Shown here: positions 36,394 to 44,815 of the stretch, one piece after another
How positions within the stretch are numbered: position 1 is the stretch's first letter
Layout of the letters: each line of letters opens with the position of its first letter
Assembly: GCF_002291145.1 (NCBI RefSeq)
Contig: NZ_NTGE01000080.1
Span: 1 to 64,000 of the forward strand
Reading direction: 5' to 3'
Length of the DNA stretch: 64,000 nt
From: Streptomyces sp. SA15
Lineage (GTDB): Bacteria > Actinomycetota > Actinomycetes > Streptomycetales > Streptomycetaceae
The notes under the pieces: model-generated
The model's database searches: none
What the model was told of the DNA's origin: nothing
Seen by the model: the letters and a program-made list of their open reading frames with translations, nothing else
Program-made: the position numbers and the translations under genes

Positions 36394-37959
36394 GTGGACG
36401 ATGCGAGGGGCGAGGGGAAGGCCGACGTGGCTGGCCGGGATGGCGGGATCCGTCATACGGAGGTGAAGGACACCGCGGAGACGGCATGGGCGCAGGAGTT
36501 GCTCGACCATCTGCGGCCGTCCGGGCGTGACGTGCGCAGGCTCGTCAACTGGCTCGCACACACCGTCCAGGGCACGGCCTGCCTGCAGGACGAAGCCGGC
36601 ACCCTCCTCGCCGGCCCCCGTATGCCGCTGGACGAGGACCTGGTCGCGGACATCGTCGCCCGACGCATCGCCACCGCCGCGTGGGAAGGACAGGGCCGCC
36701 ACCTGCGCCTGGTCCGAGTGGAGCTCCCGCAGTCGGCCTCGGCCGGTGTACTCGCCGTGGCCCGCACGACCCCGTTCGACCGGCGCGCCTTCGACATCGT
36801 GACGCACACCGCCCAGGTCGTCGAACTCCTGCTGCGGGCGCACGAGACCACCGAGGCCGGACGCCGCCTGCGACGGGCCACGTCCGATCTGCGGCTGGCG
36901 ATCCTGCAACTGCTCATGGTGGAGGACACCGTCGCGGCACGCCGCGTCGCCGCGGGTCTCTGGCCAGGTCTGCTCGACACCGACACGGCCTGCGTCTACG
37001 TACTCGAAGGCACCGCCGAGGAGCGCGACCGGCTCGCCGAGGAGTGCCTCGACGCGACCGAGGAGCGGGCCCTGGTCGTGCGCTGCCCCGCCATGGCCGG
37101 GCACGTGATCGTCGTGACGCCCGGCGAGGCCGCGAGCGAGGCACTGCGGTCGCTGATCGACCGGAACCCCGGCACGTTCCTCGGTCGCAGCGTCCCGCAG
37201 AGCCTCGCCCGGACCGCCACCGCCTACGGGCAGGCCGTCAGCGCCCTCGCCGTCGCCCACTTCCGGTCGGACAACGCCGCGGTGTACGCCGAACGAACCC
37301 ACCCCGAACGCCTGATGGACCCCGGCGCGCTCCGCGACTGGACCGCCCGCGTGCTGCGCCCGCTCGACACGCTGCCGCACCACACACGCGCCGAACTCCT
37401 CGCCACCACACGGCTCGGCCTGGAGTTCACCGCGGTCAACACGGCGAAGGTCCTCGGCGTGAGCCGCAACACCGTGCGCGCCCGCATGGAGCGCGTCGAA
37501 GCCCTGCTGCGCACGGACTTCTCCGACCTGACCGTCCGGGCGGTCGCCCACCTGGCCCTGAACACCCAGGTCGGCCTCGTCGAGGCACCGCCCGAGCCCG
37601 ACGGCGCGCGCCCGGACCGCGCCCGGCTCGCCGATCTGCTCTCCGGAACGGCCGTACGGTCCTGGGCGCACGACCTGCTGGGCCGGCTGGACCGGGACGC
37701 CCGGGACCTGCGCCGGACGCTGCGCACCTGGATCGTCGCCGGAGGCAACTCCGAACGAGCCGCCCAGACGCTTGGCATGCACCCGCAAACCGTGCGGGAG
37801 CACGTCCGCAGTGCGGAACCGGTCCTCCAACGCCAGCTCCTCGCCGCGGGCAGCGACCTCTACGAGGTCGTCCTCGCTCATCTGGCCGTCGGTGATCTCG
37901 AACCACCCGTCCTCGACCGGACGAAACCGGGCCATCCGGACTCACCTGTGCACGGGTGA
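36394..37959 (+). CDS. PucR/CdaR-type helix-turn-helix regulator with two HTH segments
   Basis: 521 residues, GTG start. No clear N-terminal ligand module beyond a helical region (residues about 20-160). The central part resembles the PucR/CdaR GGDEF-like segment. A PucR-type HTH lies at about residue 350 (FTAVNTAKVLGVSRNTVRAR), and a second similar HTH near residue 450 (NSERAAQTLGMHPQTVREHV) follows a repeat of the LLGRLDRDARDLRRTLRTWI helix pair. PucR proteins normally have one. Targets are unknown. Confidence 0.78.
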   Translation: MDDARGEGKADVAGRDGGIRHTEVKDTAETAWAQELLDHLRPSGRDVRRLVNWLAHTVQGTACLQDEAGTLLAGPRMPLDEDLVADIVARRIATAAWEGQGRHLRLVRVELPQSASAGVLAVARTTPFDRRAFDIVTHTAQVVELLLRAHETTEAGRRLRRATSDLRLAILQLLMVEDTVAARRVAAGLWPGLLDTDTACVYVLEGTAEERDRLAEECLDATEERALVVRCPAMAGHVIVVTPGEAASEALRSLIDRNPGTFLGRSVPQSLARTATAYGQAVSALAVAHFRSDNAAVYAERTHPERLMDPGALRDWTARVLRPLDTLPHHTRAELLATTRLGLEFTAVNTAKVLGVSRNTVRARMERVEALLRTDFSDLTVRAVAHLALNTQVGLVEAPPEPDGARPDRARLADLLSGTAVRSWAHDLLGRLDRDARDLRRTLRTWIVAGGNSERAAQTLGMHPQTVREHVRSAEPVLQRQLLAAGSDLYEVVLAHLAVGDLEPPVLDRTKPGHPDSPVHG

Positions 37960-38084
37960 GCCCCGGGGGCGGCGCAGCGGGCACCGGTGCGATTCACAAC
38001 GGTTCCTGCCGGCACGTAAGTTCTAGGCACCGCGGGGGCACGACCGGAACGGGGGACCGGTCGCGCTCCCGCGACGCGGCGCCT

Positions 38085-38734
38085 TCACCCGCGCAACCGC
38101 ACGGGGATCTCCTGCCAGCCGAAGGCGATGAAGGACGGCACCTGCCGCAGCTCGCCCTCGGCGACGGCGAGGCGCAGGCCGGGAAAGCGGTCGAACAGCG
38201 CGGGCAGCGCGGTGAGGGCCTCCAGCCGAGCCAGCGGCGCTCCGACGCACCGGTGCACGCCGATCCCGAACCCGCAACGTCTCGTCCACGACGGCGTCCC
38301 ACCCGGTCTCCCCGGACCGCACGGCCGACAGCTGCGTGGGATGCCGGAGCAGGGAGACGACCGCGTTGCCGATGAGGTTGACCGTGGTCTCGAATCCGGC
38401 GCCGATCACCAGCAGCAGCGTGTACAGCAGCTCCTCGTCGCTGAGCCGGTCGCCGTCCTCGTCCCGCCGCGGATCAGCTCGGTGGTCAGGTCGTCGCCGG
38501 GGTGCTCACCGCGGTGGGCGATGAGCGCGGGCAGCACCGTGCCGATCTGCCGCTGCACGGACGCGGCGTGCTCCGGACTCGGGTCGGAGGTGTCCATGAT
38601 GGCCGCGATCAGCCGGCCGGTGTCCGCCCGCAACCGGGCAGCTCCACCGGCACGATCGGGCCGAGGGCGCGCAGCCGGGCACTCTCACCGGCGATGTCGG
38701 CGCCGAACGGATCGAGGGCGATGCGGTCGGTCAT
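38085..38734 (-). pseudogene. Decayed cytochrome P450
   Basis: Pieces of one P450 in order on the reverse strand: N-terminus from the ATG at 38734 (RIALDPFGADIAGESARLRA), a helix D-H region (RLIAAIMDTSDPSPEHAASV), an I-helix (VIGAGFETTVNLIGNAVV), a K-helix stump (WDAVVDETLR), and the heme loop and end (FGIGVHRCVGAPLARLEAL ... GWQEIPVRLRG). There are frame changes near 38460 and 38280, and large stretches are missing, about 180 and 80 codons. It cannot make a functional enzyme. Confidence 0.8.
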
Positions 38735-39025
38735 GGTCACGACGGATCTCCTGGCTGGTCGGGGGAGCGAGGGCTCAGCCGCGGCCTGCTCGCGGCGGCG
38801 CGGGGGAGCGCTCGCCTCATGGTCCGGTCGGAGCGGCGTGTGCGCCAAGTCCGCGTCGGCGTACGGCTGTTACAGCCTCACAGTGTCGGTGCCACACGGG
38901 CGAGCCCATCGGCCGCCGGGTCCGGTCATACGGTCACCAGCCGCACGGTGCTGCCAGGCGGTGTGCCCGGTCGGAGGAGGGGTACTCGGGCCTTCCCGGA
39001 ACGACAACCGCTGGAGGAGGCCCGA

Positions 39026-39262
39026 ATGACCAGCAGCACGGAGACCGGCGGCGTGACCGGTACGCCGGACAAGGACTACAACCTCATCTGGTACGTGGAG
39101 GCGTGCCTGAACAACGCGCTGCGCCTGGAGACCTACATCCAGGACGCGGAGCGCGACAAGGACACCGAGGTCGTCGACCTGTTCCGCAAGGCTCAGGCGG
39201 ACAGCCGCAAGGGCGCCGAACTGGGCAAGGGGCTCCTGCGCGCGCGGCTCAAGGGCAGCTGA
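39026..39262 (+). CDS. Small conserved helical protein
   Basis: 78 residues, with an excellent GGAGGAGG ribosome binding site before the ATG at 39026. After a Thr/Gly-rich start it is helical and charged: DKDYNLIWYVEACLNNALRL, ETYIQDAERDKDTEVVDLFR and KAQADSRKGAELGKGLLRAR. The pattern recalls small ferritin-like or bundle proteins of actinobacteria, but I cannot name a family. It stands alone; nothing notable was seen in the 291 bp upstream. Confidence 0.72.
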   Translation: MTSSTETGGVTGTPDKDYNLIWYVEACLNNALRLETYIQDAERDKDTEVVDLFRKAQADSRKGAELGKGLLRARLKGS

Positions 39263-39410
39263 CACCGGCTCGCGCCCGAGGCCCGGTCGCCGGGGAACCT
39301 CCGGTGCTGGGCCTTGGGCATGCGGTCGTCGGAGGCCACCGTGATGGACACCGGTGGCTCGGTGGACACCCGGCCTTGAGGGGCCACCCTCTGACCGGGG
39401 ATCCCGGACG

Positions 39411-40244
39411 TTACCGCTTGCGCCCCACTCCGCAGTAGGCATCGACGGACGCAGCCGGGTCGGCCGGGTTGGCCGAATCACTCGGTCCCGGACGCCACTG
39501 TGTGACTCGGACGACGCCGGGATCCACCAGCTCCAGCCCGTCGAAGAACCCGGCGATCTCCGCGACACCGCGCACGTAATACGGCACCGCACCACTCGCG
39601 TTGTACGCCGCCGACGCGGCGATCATGCCCTCGCTGGTGGCCGTGCTGTCGCTGATCACCAGGTGGCTTCCCGACGGCAGGCCCGCCATGAGCCGGCGCA
39701 CCAGTTCGCACGCCTGCTCGTAGTCGGCGACATGGCCCAGCGTGTTGAGGATCATCAGGGCGACCGGCTGGGAAAATTCGAGGGTGCCCGCGGCGGCACG
39801 CAGGACAGCCTCCGGGTCGTACAGGTCGGCGTCCAGATAGGCGGTCCTGCCCTCGGGCGTGCTCGTGAGCAGGGCGTTGGCGTGAGCCAGCACGATGGGG
39901 TCGTTGTCGACGTACACGATCCGGGCGTCCGGGGCCACGCGTTGCGCCACTTCATGGGTGTTGTCGGCGGTCGGCAGGCCGGTGCCGACGTCCAGGAACT
40001 GGCGGATGCCCTGCTCGCCGGCCAGGTGGCGGACGGCCCGTCCGAGGAAGTGCCGGCTCGTGACCGCCACGTCGACGAGGCCGGGGAAGATCTCCTTGAT
40101 GTGGTCCCCGAGCTCCCGGTCGACCTCGTAGTTGTCCTTGCCGCCGACGAAGTAGTTCCAGAAACGGGCCGAGTGCGGCCTGGTCGTGTCGATCCGGTCG
40201 GGTATCCCCGCACCGGCGGTGGTCCGGGTGTTGGCGTCCGACAC
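39411..40244 (-). CDS. SAM-dependent methyltransferase (DUF574 type)
   Basis: 277 residues from the GTG at 40244 (AGGAGG upstream). The DUF574/Methyltransf_19 signature is full: IDTTRPHSARFWNYFVGGKD, NYEVDRELGDHI, RHFLGRAVRHLAGEQGIRQF, LDVGTGLPTADNTHEVAQ (SAM-binding), VYVDNDPIVLAHANALL. These methyltransferases are abundant in Streptomyces, with mostly unknown substrates. The frame extends upstream, but the start here matches the family. Confidence 0.92.
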   Translation of the reverse strand: MSDANTRTTAGAGIPDRIDTTRPHSARFWNYFVGGKDNYEVDRELGDHIKEIFPGLVDVAVTSRHFLGRAVRHLAGEQGIRQFLDVGTGLPTADNTHEVAQRVAPDARIVYVDNDPIVLAHANALLTSTPEGRTAYLDADLYDPEAVLRAAAGTLEFSQPVALMILNTLGHVADYEQACELVRRLMAGLPSGSHLVISDSTATSEGMIAASAAYNASGAVPYYVRGVAEIAGFFDGLELVDPGVVRVTQWRPGPSDSANPADPAASVDAYCGVGRKR

Positions 40245-40350
40245 AGCAAAGCCTCCTGCGCATGGGCGTTGGTGATCAGGACTCCAACCTAGGCGAACGC
40301 GCCTACAGCTCACGTGAGTCGGAGATCCCGGTCGACCACACCATGGCGTT

Positions 40351-40384
40351 TCGGCCAGTCTCTTCGGCCAGTCTCTTCGGCCGG
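40351..40384. repeat. Short tandem repeat
   Basis: The 13-base unit CGGCCAGTCTCTT occurs twice in a row followed by a partial third copy, in the non-coding stretch between the methyltransferase and arsR genes. It may only reflect replication slippage. Confidence 0.5.
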
Positions 40385-40422
40385 TCCGTGTGCGCATGCC
40401 CGGTCCGAACAATCCACGGTTT

Positions 40423-40434
40423 CCTGAATTCAGG
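40423..40434. promoter_or_regulatory. Palindromic ArsR-type operator
   Basis: CCTGAATTCAGG is a perfect 12-bp palindrome, 20 bp upstream of the ArsR start. A TACCGT-like -10 follows, so the ArsR protein would block the promoter it shares with the cation transporter. Confidence 0.65.
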
Positions 40435-40454
40435 ATCTCCTGTACCGTAGCGAC

Positions 40455-40790
40455 GTGCTGACCATCGCCTCCGATATCGACACCCTGACCCGCTTCGGCC
40501 GCGCGCTCGCCGACCCGATCCGCTGCCGCATCCTGCTCGCCCTGCGCAAGGCGCCCGCGCATCCGGCCGACCTGGCCGAGGAGTTGCGGATCTCCCGCAC
40601 CCGGCTGTCGAACCACCTCGCCTGCCTCCGCGACTGTGGCATCGTCGTCGCCGTCCCCGAAGGCCGCCGTATGCGCTACGAACTGGTCGACGCCCGCCTC
40701 GGCCACGCCCTGGACGACCTGCTCGGTGCCGTTCTCGCCGTCGAGGCCGACCGCACCTGCGCGGACGCCGAGGAGAAGGGCTGCTGCTGA
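40455..40790 (+). CDS. ArsR/CmtR-like metalloregulator
   Basis: 111 residues from a GTG that is probably the 5' end of the mRNA. ArsR HTH: FGRALADPIRCRILLALRKA, HPADLAEELRISRTRLSNHL, ACLRDCGIVVAVPEG. Cys residues in ALADPIRCR, HLACLRDC and a C-terminal CADAEEKGCC tail suggest thiol metal binding, as in CmtR/CadC-type repressors. TGATG overlap with the transporter gene shows a two-gene metal-resistance operon. Confidence 0.9.
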   Translation: MLTIASDIDTLTRFGRALADPIRCRILLALRKAPAHPADLAEELRISRTRLSNHLACLRDCGIVVAVPEGRRMRYELVDARLGHALDDLLGAVLAVEADRTCADAEEKGCC

Positions 40791-41536
40791 TGGCGACGTC
40801 CATATCCCTCGGTCCCACCCCGACCCGCCGCACCCAACTGGCCCGGCGCATACGTCTGTTGGTCGCCGCCACCATCACCTACAACGTCATCGAGGCGATC
40901 GTCGCCCTCACCGCCGGCACCCTCGCGTCCTCCACCGCCCTGATCGGCTTCGGCCTGGACTCGGTCATCGAGGTCTCCTCCGCGGCCGCCGTGGCCTGGC
41001 AGTTCTCCGCCGCCGACCACGCCGTGCGCGACGCCCGGGAGAAGACTGCCCTGCGCATCATCGCGCTGTCCTTCTTCACCCTCGCCGCCTACGTCACCGT
41101 GGACTCCGTCCGGGCCCTGACCGGCACCGGCGAGGCGCAGCACTCCACGCCCGGCATCGTGCTGGCGGCCCTGTCCCTGGCGGTCATGCCGTTCCTGTCC
41201 GCCGCCCAGCGCCGCGCCGGACGCGAACTCGGCTCCGCCTCCGCGGTGGCCGACTCCCAGCAGACCCTGCTGTGCACCTACCTGTCGGCCGTCCTCCTGA
41301 TCGGCCTGCTCGCCAACTCCCTGCTGGGCTGGAGCTGGGCCGACCCGATCGCAGCCCTCGTGATCGCCGCCGTCGCGATCAAGGAAGGTCGCGCTGCATG
41401 GCGTGGCGACCACTGCTGCGCGGTACCGGTCGCAGGCGTCGAGGCGGCCGACAAGGCAGACGAGGCACAGGGCGGCTGTGGCTGCGGTCCCAACTGCTCC
41501 TGCTGCGCCCCGGCGAAGGGCGTGGGCGCCCGGTGA
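40790..41536 (+). CDS. Cation diffusion facilitator with Cys-rich tail
   Basis: 248 residues, about six TM helices. TM2 has STALIGFGLDSVIEVSSAAA and TM5 SASAVADSQQTLLCTYLS, the positions where CDF transporters carry metal-binding Asp. The C-terminal tail holds many cysteines (GDHCCAVP, GGCGCGPNCSCCAP), a plausible metal-collecting segment. It probably exports the metal sensed by the ArsR protein encoded before it. The last codons lie in a 17-bp tandem repeat. Confidence 0.9.
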   Translation: MATSISLGPTPTRRTQLARRIRLLVAATITYNVIEAIVALTAGTLASSTALIGFGLDSVIEVSSAAAVAWQFSAADHAVRDAREKTALRIIALSFFTLAAYVTVDSVRALTGTGEAQHSTPGIVLAALSLAVMPFLSAAQRRAGRELGSASAVADSQQTLLCTYLSAVLLIGLLANSLLGWSWADPIAALVIAAVAIKEGRAAWRGDHCCAVPVAGVEAADKADEAQGGCGCGPNCSCCAPAKGVGAR

Positions 41537-41587
41537 GCGTGGGCGCCCGGTGAGCGTGGGCGCCTGGTGAGCGTGGGCGCCCGGTGA
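41520..41587. repeat. Four 17-bp tandem repeats across the CDF stop codon
   Basis: GCGTGGGCGCCCGGTGA occurs four times head to tail (41520-41536, 41537-41553, 41554-41570 with one C to T change, 41571-41587). The first copy encodes the last residues and TGA stop of the CDF protein. Each unit contains the self-complementary GGGCGCCC, so hairpins could form. Copy number may vary between strains. Confidence 0.85.
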
Positions 41588-41670
41588 GGGCCGGTCGGCA
41601 CCTGTCGAATCCCTGTCATCTCTGAGGCACTGTTGCCCCCGCCTGTCACACGTCACTACCGTGCTCGTTG

Positions 41671-41687
41671 AGATTTCAATGGGAAAT
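41671..41687. promoter_or_regulatory. Inverted repeat upstream of the short ORF and the oxidoreductase operon
   Basis: GATTTC and GAAATC flank AATGG in an AT-rich patch, 18 bp before the ATG of the short ORF at 41706. Likely an operator or promoter element. The rest of 41588-42080 shows no other clear signal. Confidence 0.45.
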
Positions 41688-41705
41688 CCAAGGGAAGGGC
41701 CTGTC

Positions 41706-41813
41706 ATGCCCCTGCCAGAACGCGCGGATGTGCCGTCCCCGGCCGCCACTGCGAACGCTTCCCGAACCTCTCCTCTCGTGCGTGCGGTGCGGCCGTACCT
41801 GCCAGTTGGCTGA
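41706..41813 (+). CDS. Possible small protein (35 aa) upstream of the oxidoreductase operon
   Basis: ATG at 41706 with AGGGAAGGG 8 bases upstream, ending at the TGA at 41811-41813. The product starts MPLPERADVPSPAATANASR and ends AVRPYLPVG. It has no Cys and no recognisable family. It lies between a palindrome and the first gene of the 42-49 kb operon. It may be a regulatory leader, a peptide precursor, or non-coding with a chance ribosome binding site. Evidence is only the site and position. Confidence 0.35.
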   Translation: MPLPERADVPSPAATANASRTSPLVRAVRPYLPVG

Positions 41814-42080
41814 CGTGTCCCGGCCCACCCCCGCATCCCGGCACGGGTCCCCGGATCCGCGCCAATCAACAGAGGCAGGCACGCGTCACCCACCACGGTG
41901 ACCGGACGCGTCCACCCTCGCGTCCCCCTGTGGTCCCCACCGGGCAGGCATTCGCGCCGCGCTCGTCGCCCGTGCAGGACATCGTCCGCCGCTTCACGCG
42001 TTCACGCACCATGCCCTTCCACGTCTCACCCCCCACCGGCCCCGGGCCCGCCCCCCCGCCCGGAGCAGAAGGAGAGACCC

Positions 42081-43676
42081 GTGAACTCCACGCACAGCGA
42101 GCCCCTCGACCACCTCGTGATCGGCGCCGGCCCCGCCGGGCTCCAGCTCGGGCAGTTACTCCAGGAGGCCGGGCACGGATACCGGATCCTGGAGAGCGGC
42201 CAGGCGCCCGGCACCTTCTTCCGTACCTTTCCCCGCCACCGCAAGCTGATCTCCATCAACAAGGTGTACAACGGCACCGACGATCCCGAGTTGAACCTGC
42301 GGATGGACTGGAACTCCCTGCTGTCCCCGGACGACCGGCTGCTGTTCTCCCGTTACAGCAAGCGCTACTTCCCGCACGCCGACGACCTGGTGCGCTATCT
42401 CGCCGACTTCGCCGAGGCGTTCAAGCTGGACATCGCCTACGACACCCGGGCGGAGCGGATCCGGCGCGATGCCGACGGCGCATTCGTCGTCACCGACCAG
42501 CACGGGCAGGAACATCGCGGCCGCCGGCTGATCATGGCCACCGGGCTGACCCGGCCCAACACCCCGGACATCCCCGGTATCGAGACCGCCGAGGACTACT
42601 CCGTCGTATCCGTGGATCCCGAGGAGTTCACCGACCAGCGCGTCCTGATCATCGGCAAGGGCAACTCCGCGCTGGAGACCGCGGACAACCTCGTCGAGAC
42701 CGCCGCGGTGATCCATGTCGCCGGCCCGCACTCCATACGGATGGCATGGAACACCCATTACGTCGGCCATCTGCGTGCGGTCAACAACAACTTCCTCGAC
42801 ACCTACCAGCTCAAGTCGCAGAACGCCCTGCTGGACGGCCAAGTGCTGTCGATCGGGAAGGATCCCGCCGACGGCATGTACCGGGTCCGCTTCAGCTTCT
42901 CCCGCGCCGACGAGGTCGTGAAGGAGCTGCGCTACGACCGGGTCGTCGTGTGCACCGGCTTCCGCTTCGACGCCTCGGTGTTCGACCCGGAGTGCCGACC
43001 CGACCTGGTCATCGACGACCGCTTCGCCGCCCTCTCCCCGGCCTACGAGTCGGTGAACGTGCCCGGCCTGTACTTCGCGGGCACCCTGATGCAGCAGCGG
43101 GACTTCAAGAAGTCCACCGGCGGCTTCATCCACGGATTCCGCTACGCCGTACGCGCTCTGAGCCGCATCCTCGACGAGCGCCACCACGACCGGCCCTGGC
43201 CGCGGCAGCCACTGGACGCGTCCCCGTCGGCGCTGGCGGACGCCGTGGTGGCCCGGGTCAACCGCAGCTCGGCGCTGTGGCAGCAGTTCGGCGTGATCGG
43301 GGACCTGATCGTCACGGCACCGGGCGAACCGGCCCGTTACCACGAGGAAGTCCCGGTCGCGTACGCCCACGAGAGCGAACTCACCGAGAGCGGCGACTAC
43401 TTCACCATCACCCTCGAGTACGGGCCCGACCACGACAAGGTCGACCCCTTCGACATCACGGTGCGCCGCACCGCCCAGAACTCGGTCGACGACGCCTTCG
43501 ACGCGGCCTATCTGCACCCGGTGATCCGCCACTTCGTTGGCGGCGAGCTGCTGGGTACCCATCACATGGCGGAGAACCTCGAGAACGAGTGGGACCACCC
43601 GGAGGTCCACCAGGCCCCGCTCGCCGAGTTCTTCGCCCGTGAGTCGGCCCGCCGGCCGAGCCCCGCCGGGCGGTGA
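42081..43676 (+). CDS. FAD-dependent oxidoreductase (flavin monooxygenase-like), TTA codon near start
   Basis: 531 residues from the GTG at 42081 (AGAAGGAGAG upstream). FAD motif LVIGAGPAGLQLGQLLQEAG, an NAD(P) motif around LIIGKGNSALETADNLV, and late GLYFAGTLMQQRDFKKSTGG. It resembles FMO/FOXRED2-like proteins, with a distinct C-terminal 140 residues ending near HPVIRHFVGGELLGTHHMAE. Leu26 is encoded by TTA (42156-42158), so expression should need bldA. It is the first long gene of a run of five linked genes and overlaps the next by GTGA. The substrate is unknown. Confidence 0.9.
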   Translation: MNSTHSEPLDHLVIGAGPAGLQLGQLLQEAGHGYRILESGQAPGTFFRTFPRHRKLISINKVYNGTDDPELNLRMDWNSLLSPDDRLLFSRYSKRYFPHADDLVRYLADFAEAFKLDIAYDTRAERIRRDADGAFVVTDQHGQEHRGRRLIMATGLTRPNTPDIPGIETAEDYSVVSVDPEEFTDQRVLIIGKGNSALETADNLVETAAVIHVAGPHSIRMAWNTHYVGHLRAVNNNFLDTYQLKSQNALLDGQVLSIGKDPADGMYRVRFSFSRADEVVKELRYDRVVVCTGFRFDASVFDPECRPDLVIDDRFAALSPAYESVNVPGLYFAGTLMQQRDFKKSTGGFIHGFRYAVRALSRILDERHHDRPWPRQPLDASPSALADAVVARVNRSSALWQQFGVIGDLIVTAPGEPARYHEEVPVAYAHESELTESGDYFTITLEYGPDHDKVDPFDITVRRTAQNSVDDAFDAAYLHPVIRHFVGGELLGTHHMAENLENEWDHPEVHQAPLAEFFARESARRPSPAGR

Positions 43677-44815
43677 GCGGCGTGCAGTACACCGTCCACG
43701 ACTTCGAGACCGCGGCGCGCGTCAAACTCGACCCGGTGTACGCCGACTTCATCGCCGGCGGGGCACGGGACGAGATCACCGTACGGGCCAACGAGGCGGC
43801 GTTCGGGCGGTTGCAGCTGCTGCCCCGGGTGCTGCGGGGCAGTGCTGTACGGGAGCTGGACATCACCCTGCTCGGCAGCCGTGCGCGACTGCCGGTCCTG
43901 CTCTCCCCGACCGCCTTCCACAAACTGGTCGATCCGGAAGGGGAGCTGGCGACCGCGCGTGCCGCGGCCGCCGCCGGAGCGATCATGATCGTGAGCATGG
44001 CGTCCACGGTGGCGGTGGGCGAGATCGCCGACGCGGTCCGCGCGACCGACGACGACGTACCGCTGTGGTTCCAGCTCTACATCCAGCCCGACCTGGAGCT
44101 CACCGAGGCGCTGGTACGGCGGGCCACCGACGCCGGATGCACGGCCCTGGTGGTCACCGTGGACTCCCCGGTGCTGGGCGCCGGCGAACGCAACCGGCGC
44201 AACGGCTTCCACGACCTGCCGCCCGGACTGCGCTGCGAGAACCTGGTGGACCTGCGCGACGGTGAGCACGGGCACGTACGGCAGATCGCCATGTCCCCGG
44301 AGCTGAACTGGGAGCACATCACCTGGCTGCGTGGCGTGACGAACCTGCCGATCCTGCTCAAGGGCGTGCTGCATCCCGAGGACGCCCGGCTCGCGGTCCG
44401 GTACGGCGTCGACGGGCTGATGCTGTCCAACCACGGCGGCCGCCAACTCGACACCGTCCCCTCCACCTTGGAACTGCTGCCCGAGATCCTCGCCGCCGTC
44501 GCGGGCCGTATCCCGGTCGTGCTGGACGGCGGCATCCGGCGCGGCACCGACGCGGTCAAGGCGCTGGCGCTCGGCGCTTCCGCCGTGGGCATCGGCCGGC
44601 CCGTGATGTGGGCCCTGGCCGAGGGCGGCGAGAAGGGCGTACGGCGGCTGCTGGAGCTGCTGCGGGAGGAGCTCGACGACACGATGGCCCTCTGCGGGGC
44701 GTCCGGGCTCGCCGACCTGACGCCCGATCTGGTGCGGGTGCCCGCCTGGGGGCCCGCACCGGGCCCGGCCGTGGTGCCGGGAGCGGACAACCGATTCGGT
44801 GGGGTGGTCGCGTGA
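43673..44815 (+). CDS. FMN-dependent alpha-hydroxyacid oxidase
   Basis: 380 residues of the glycolate/lactate/mandelate oxidase family. Conserved are FIAGGARDEITVRANEAAF, the flavin loop VLLSPTAFHKLV, WFQLYIQPDLEL, the catalytic His in LMLSNHGGRQLDT, DGGIRRGTDAVKALALGASA and GIGRPVMWALAEGGEKGV. It should oxidise a 2-hydroxyacid to a 2-oxoacid. GTGA overlaps on both sides couple it to the flavoprotein and P450 genes. Similarity to hydroxymandelate and mandelate oxidases fits an aromatic substrate, which is inference. Confidence 0.92.
   Translation: MSGVQYTVHDFETAARVKLDPVYADFIAGGARDEITVRANEAAFGRLQLLPRVLRGSAVRELDITLLGSRARLPVLLSPTAFHKLVDPEGELATARAAAAAGAIMIVSMASTVAVGEIADAVRATDDDVPLWFQLYIQPDLELTEALVRRATDAGCTALVVTVDSPVLGAGERNRRNGFHDLPPGLRCENLVDLRDGEHGHVRQIAMSPELNWEHITWLRGVTNLPILLKGVLHPEDARLAVRYGVDGLMLSNHGGRQLDTVPSTLELLPEILAAVAGRIPVVLDGGIRRGTDAVKALALGASAVGIGRPVMWALAEGGEKGVRRLLELLREELDDTMALCGASGLADLTPDLVRVPAWGPAPGPAVVPGADNRFGGVVA

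Noticed and set aside
41520..41587. Tandem repeats considered as a CRISPR array
   Set aside because: Units of 17 bp directly abut with no spacers; no cas genes in the window.
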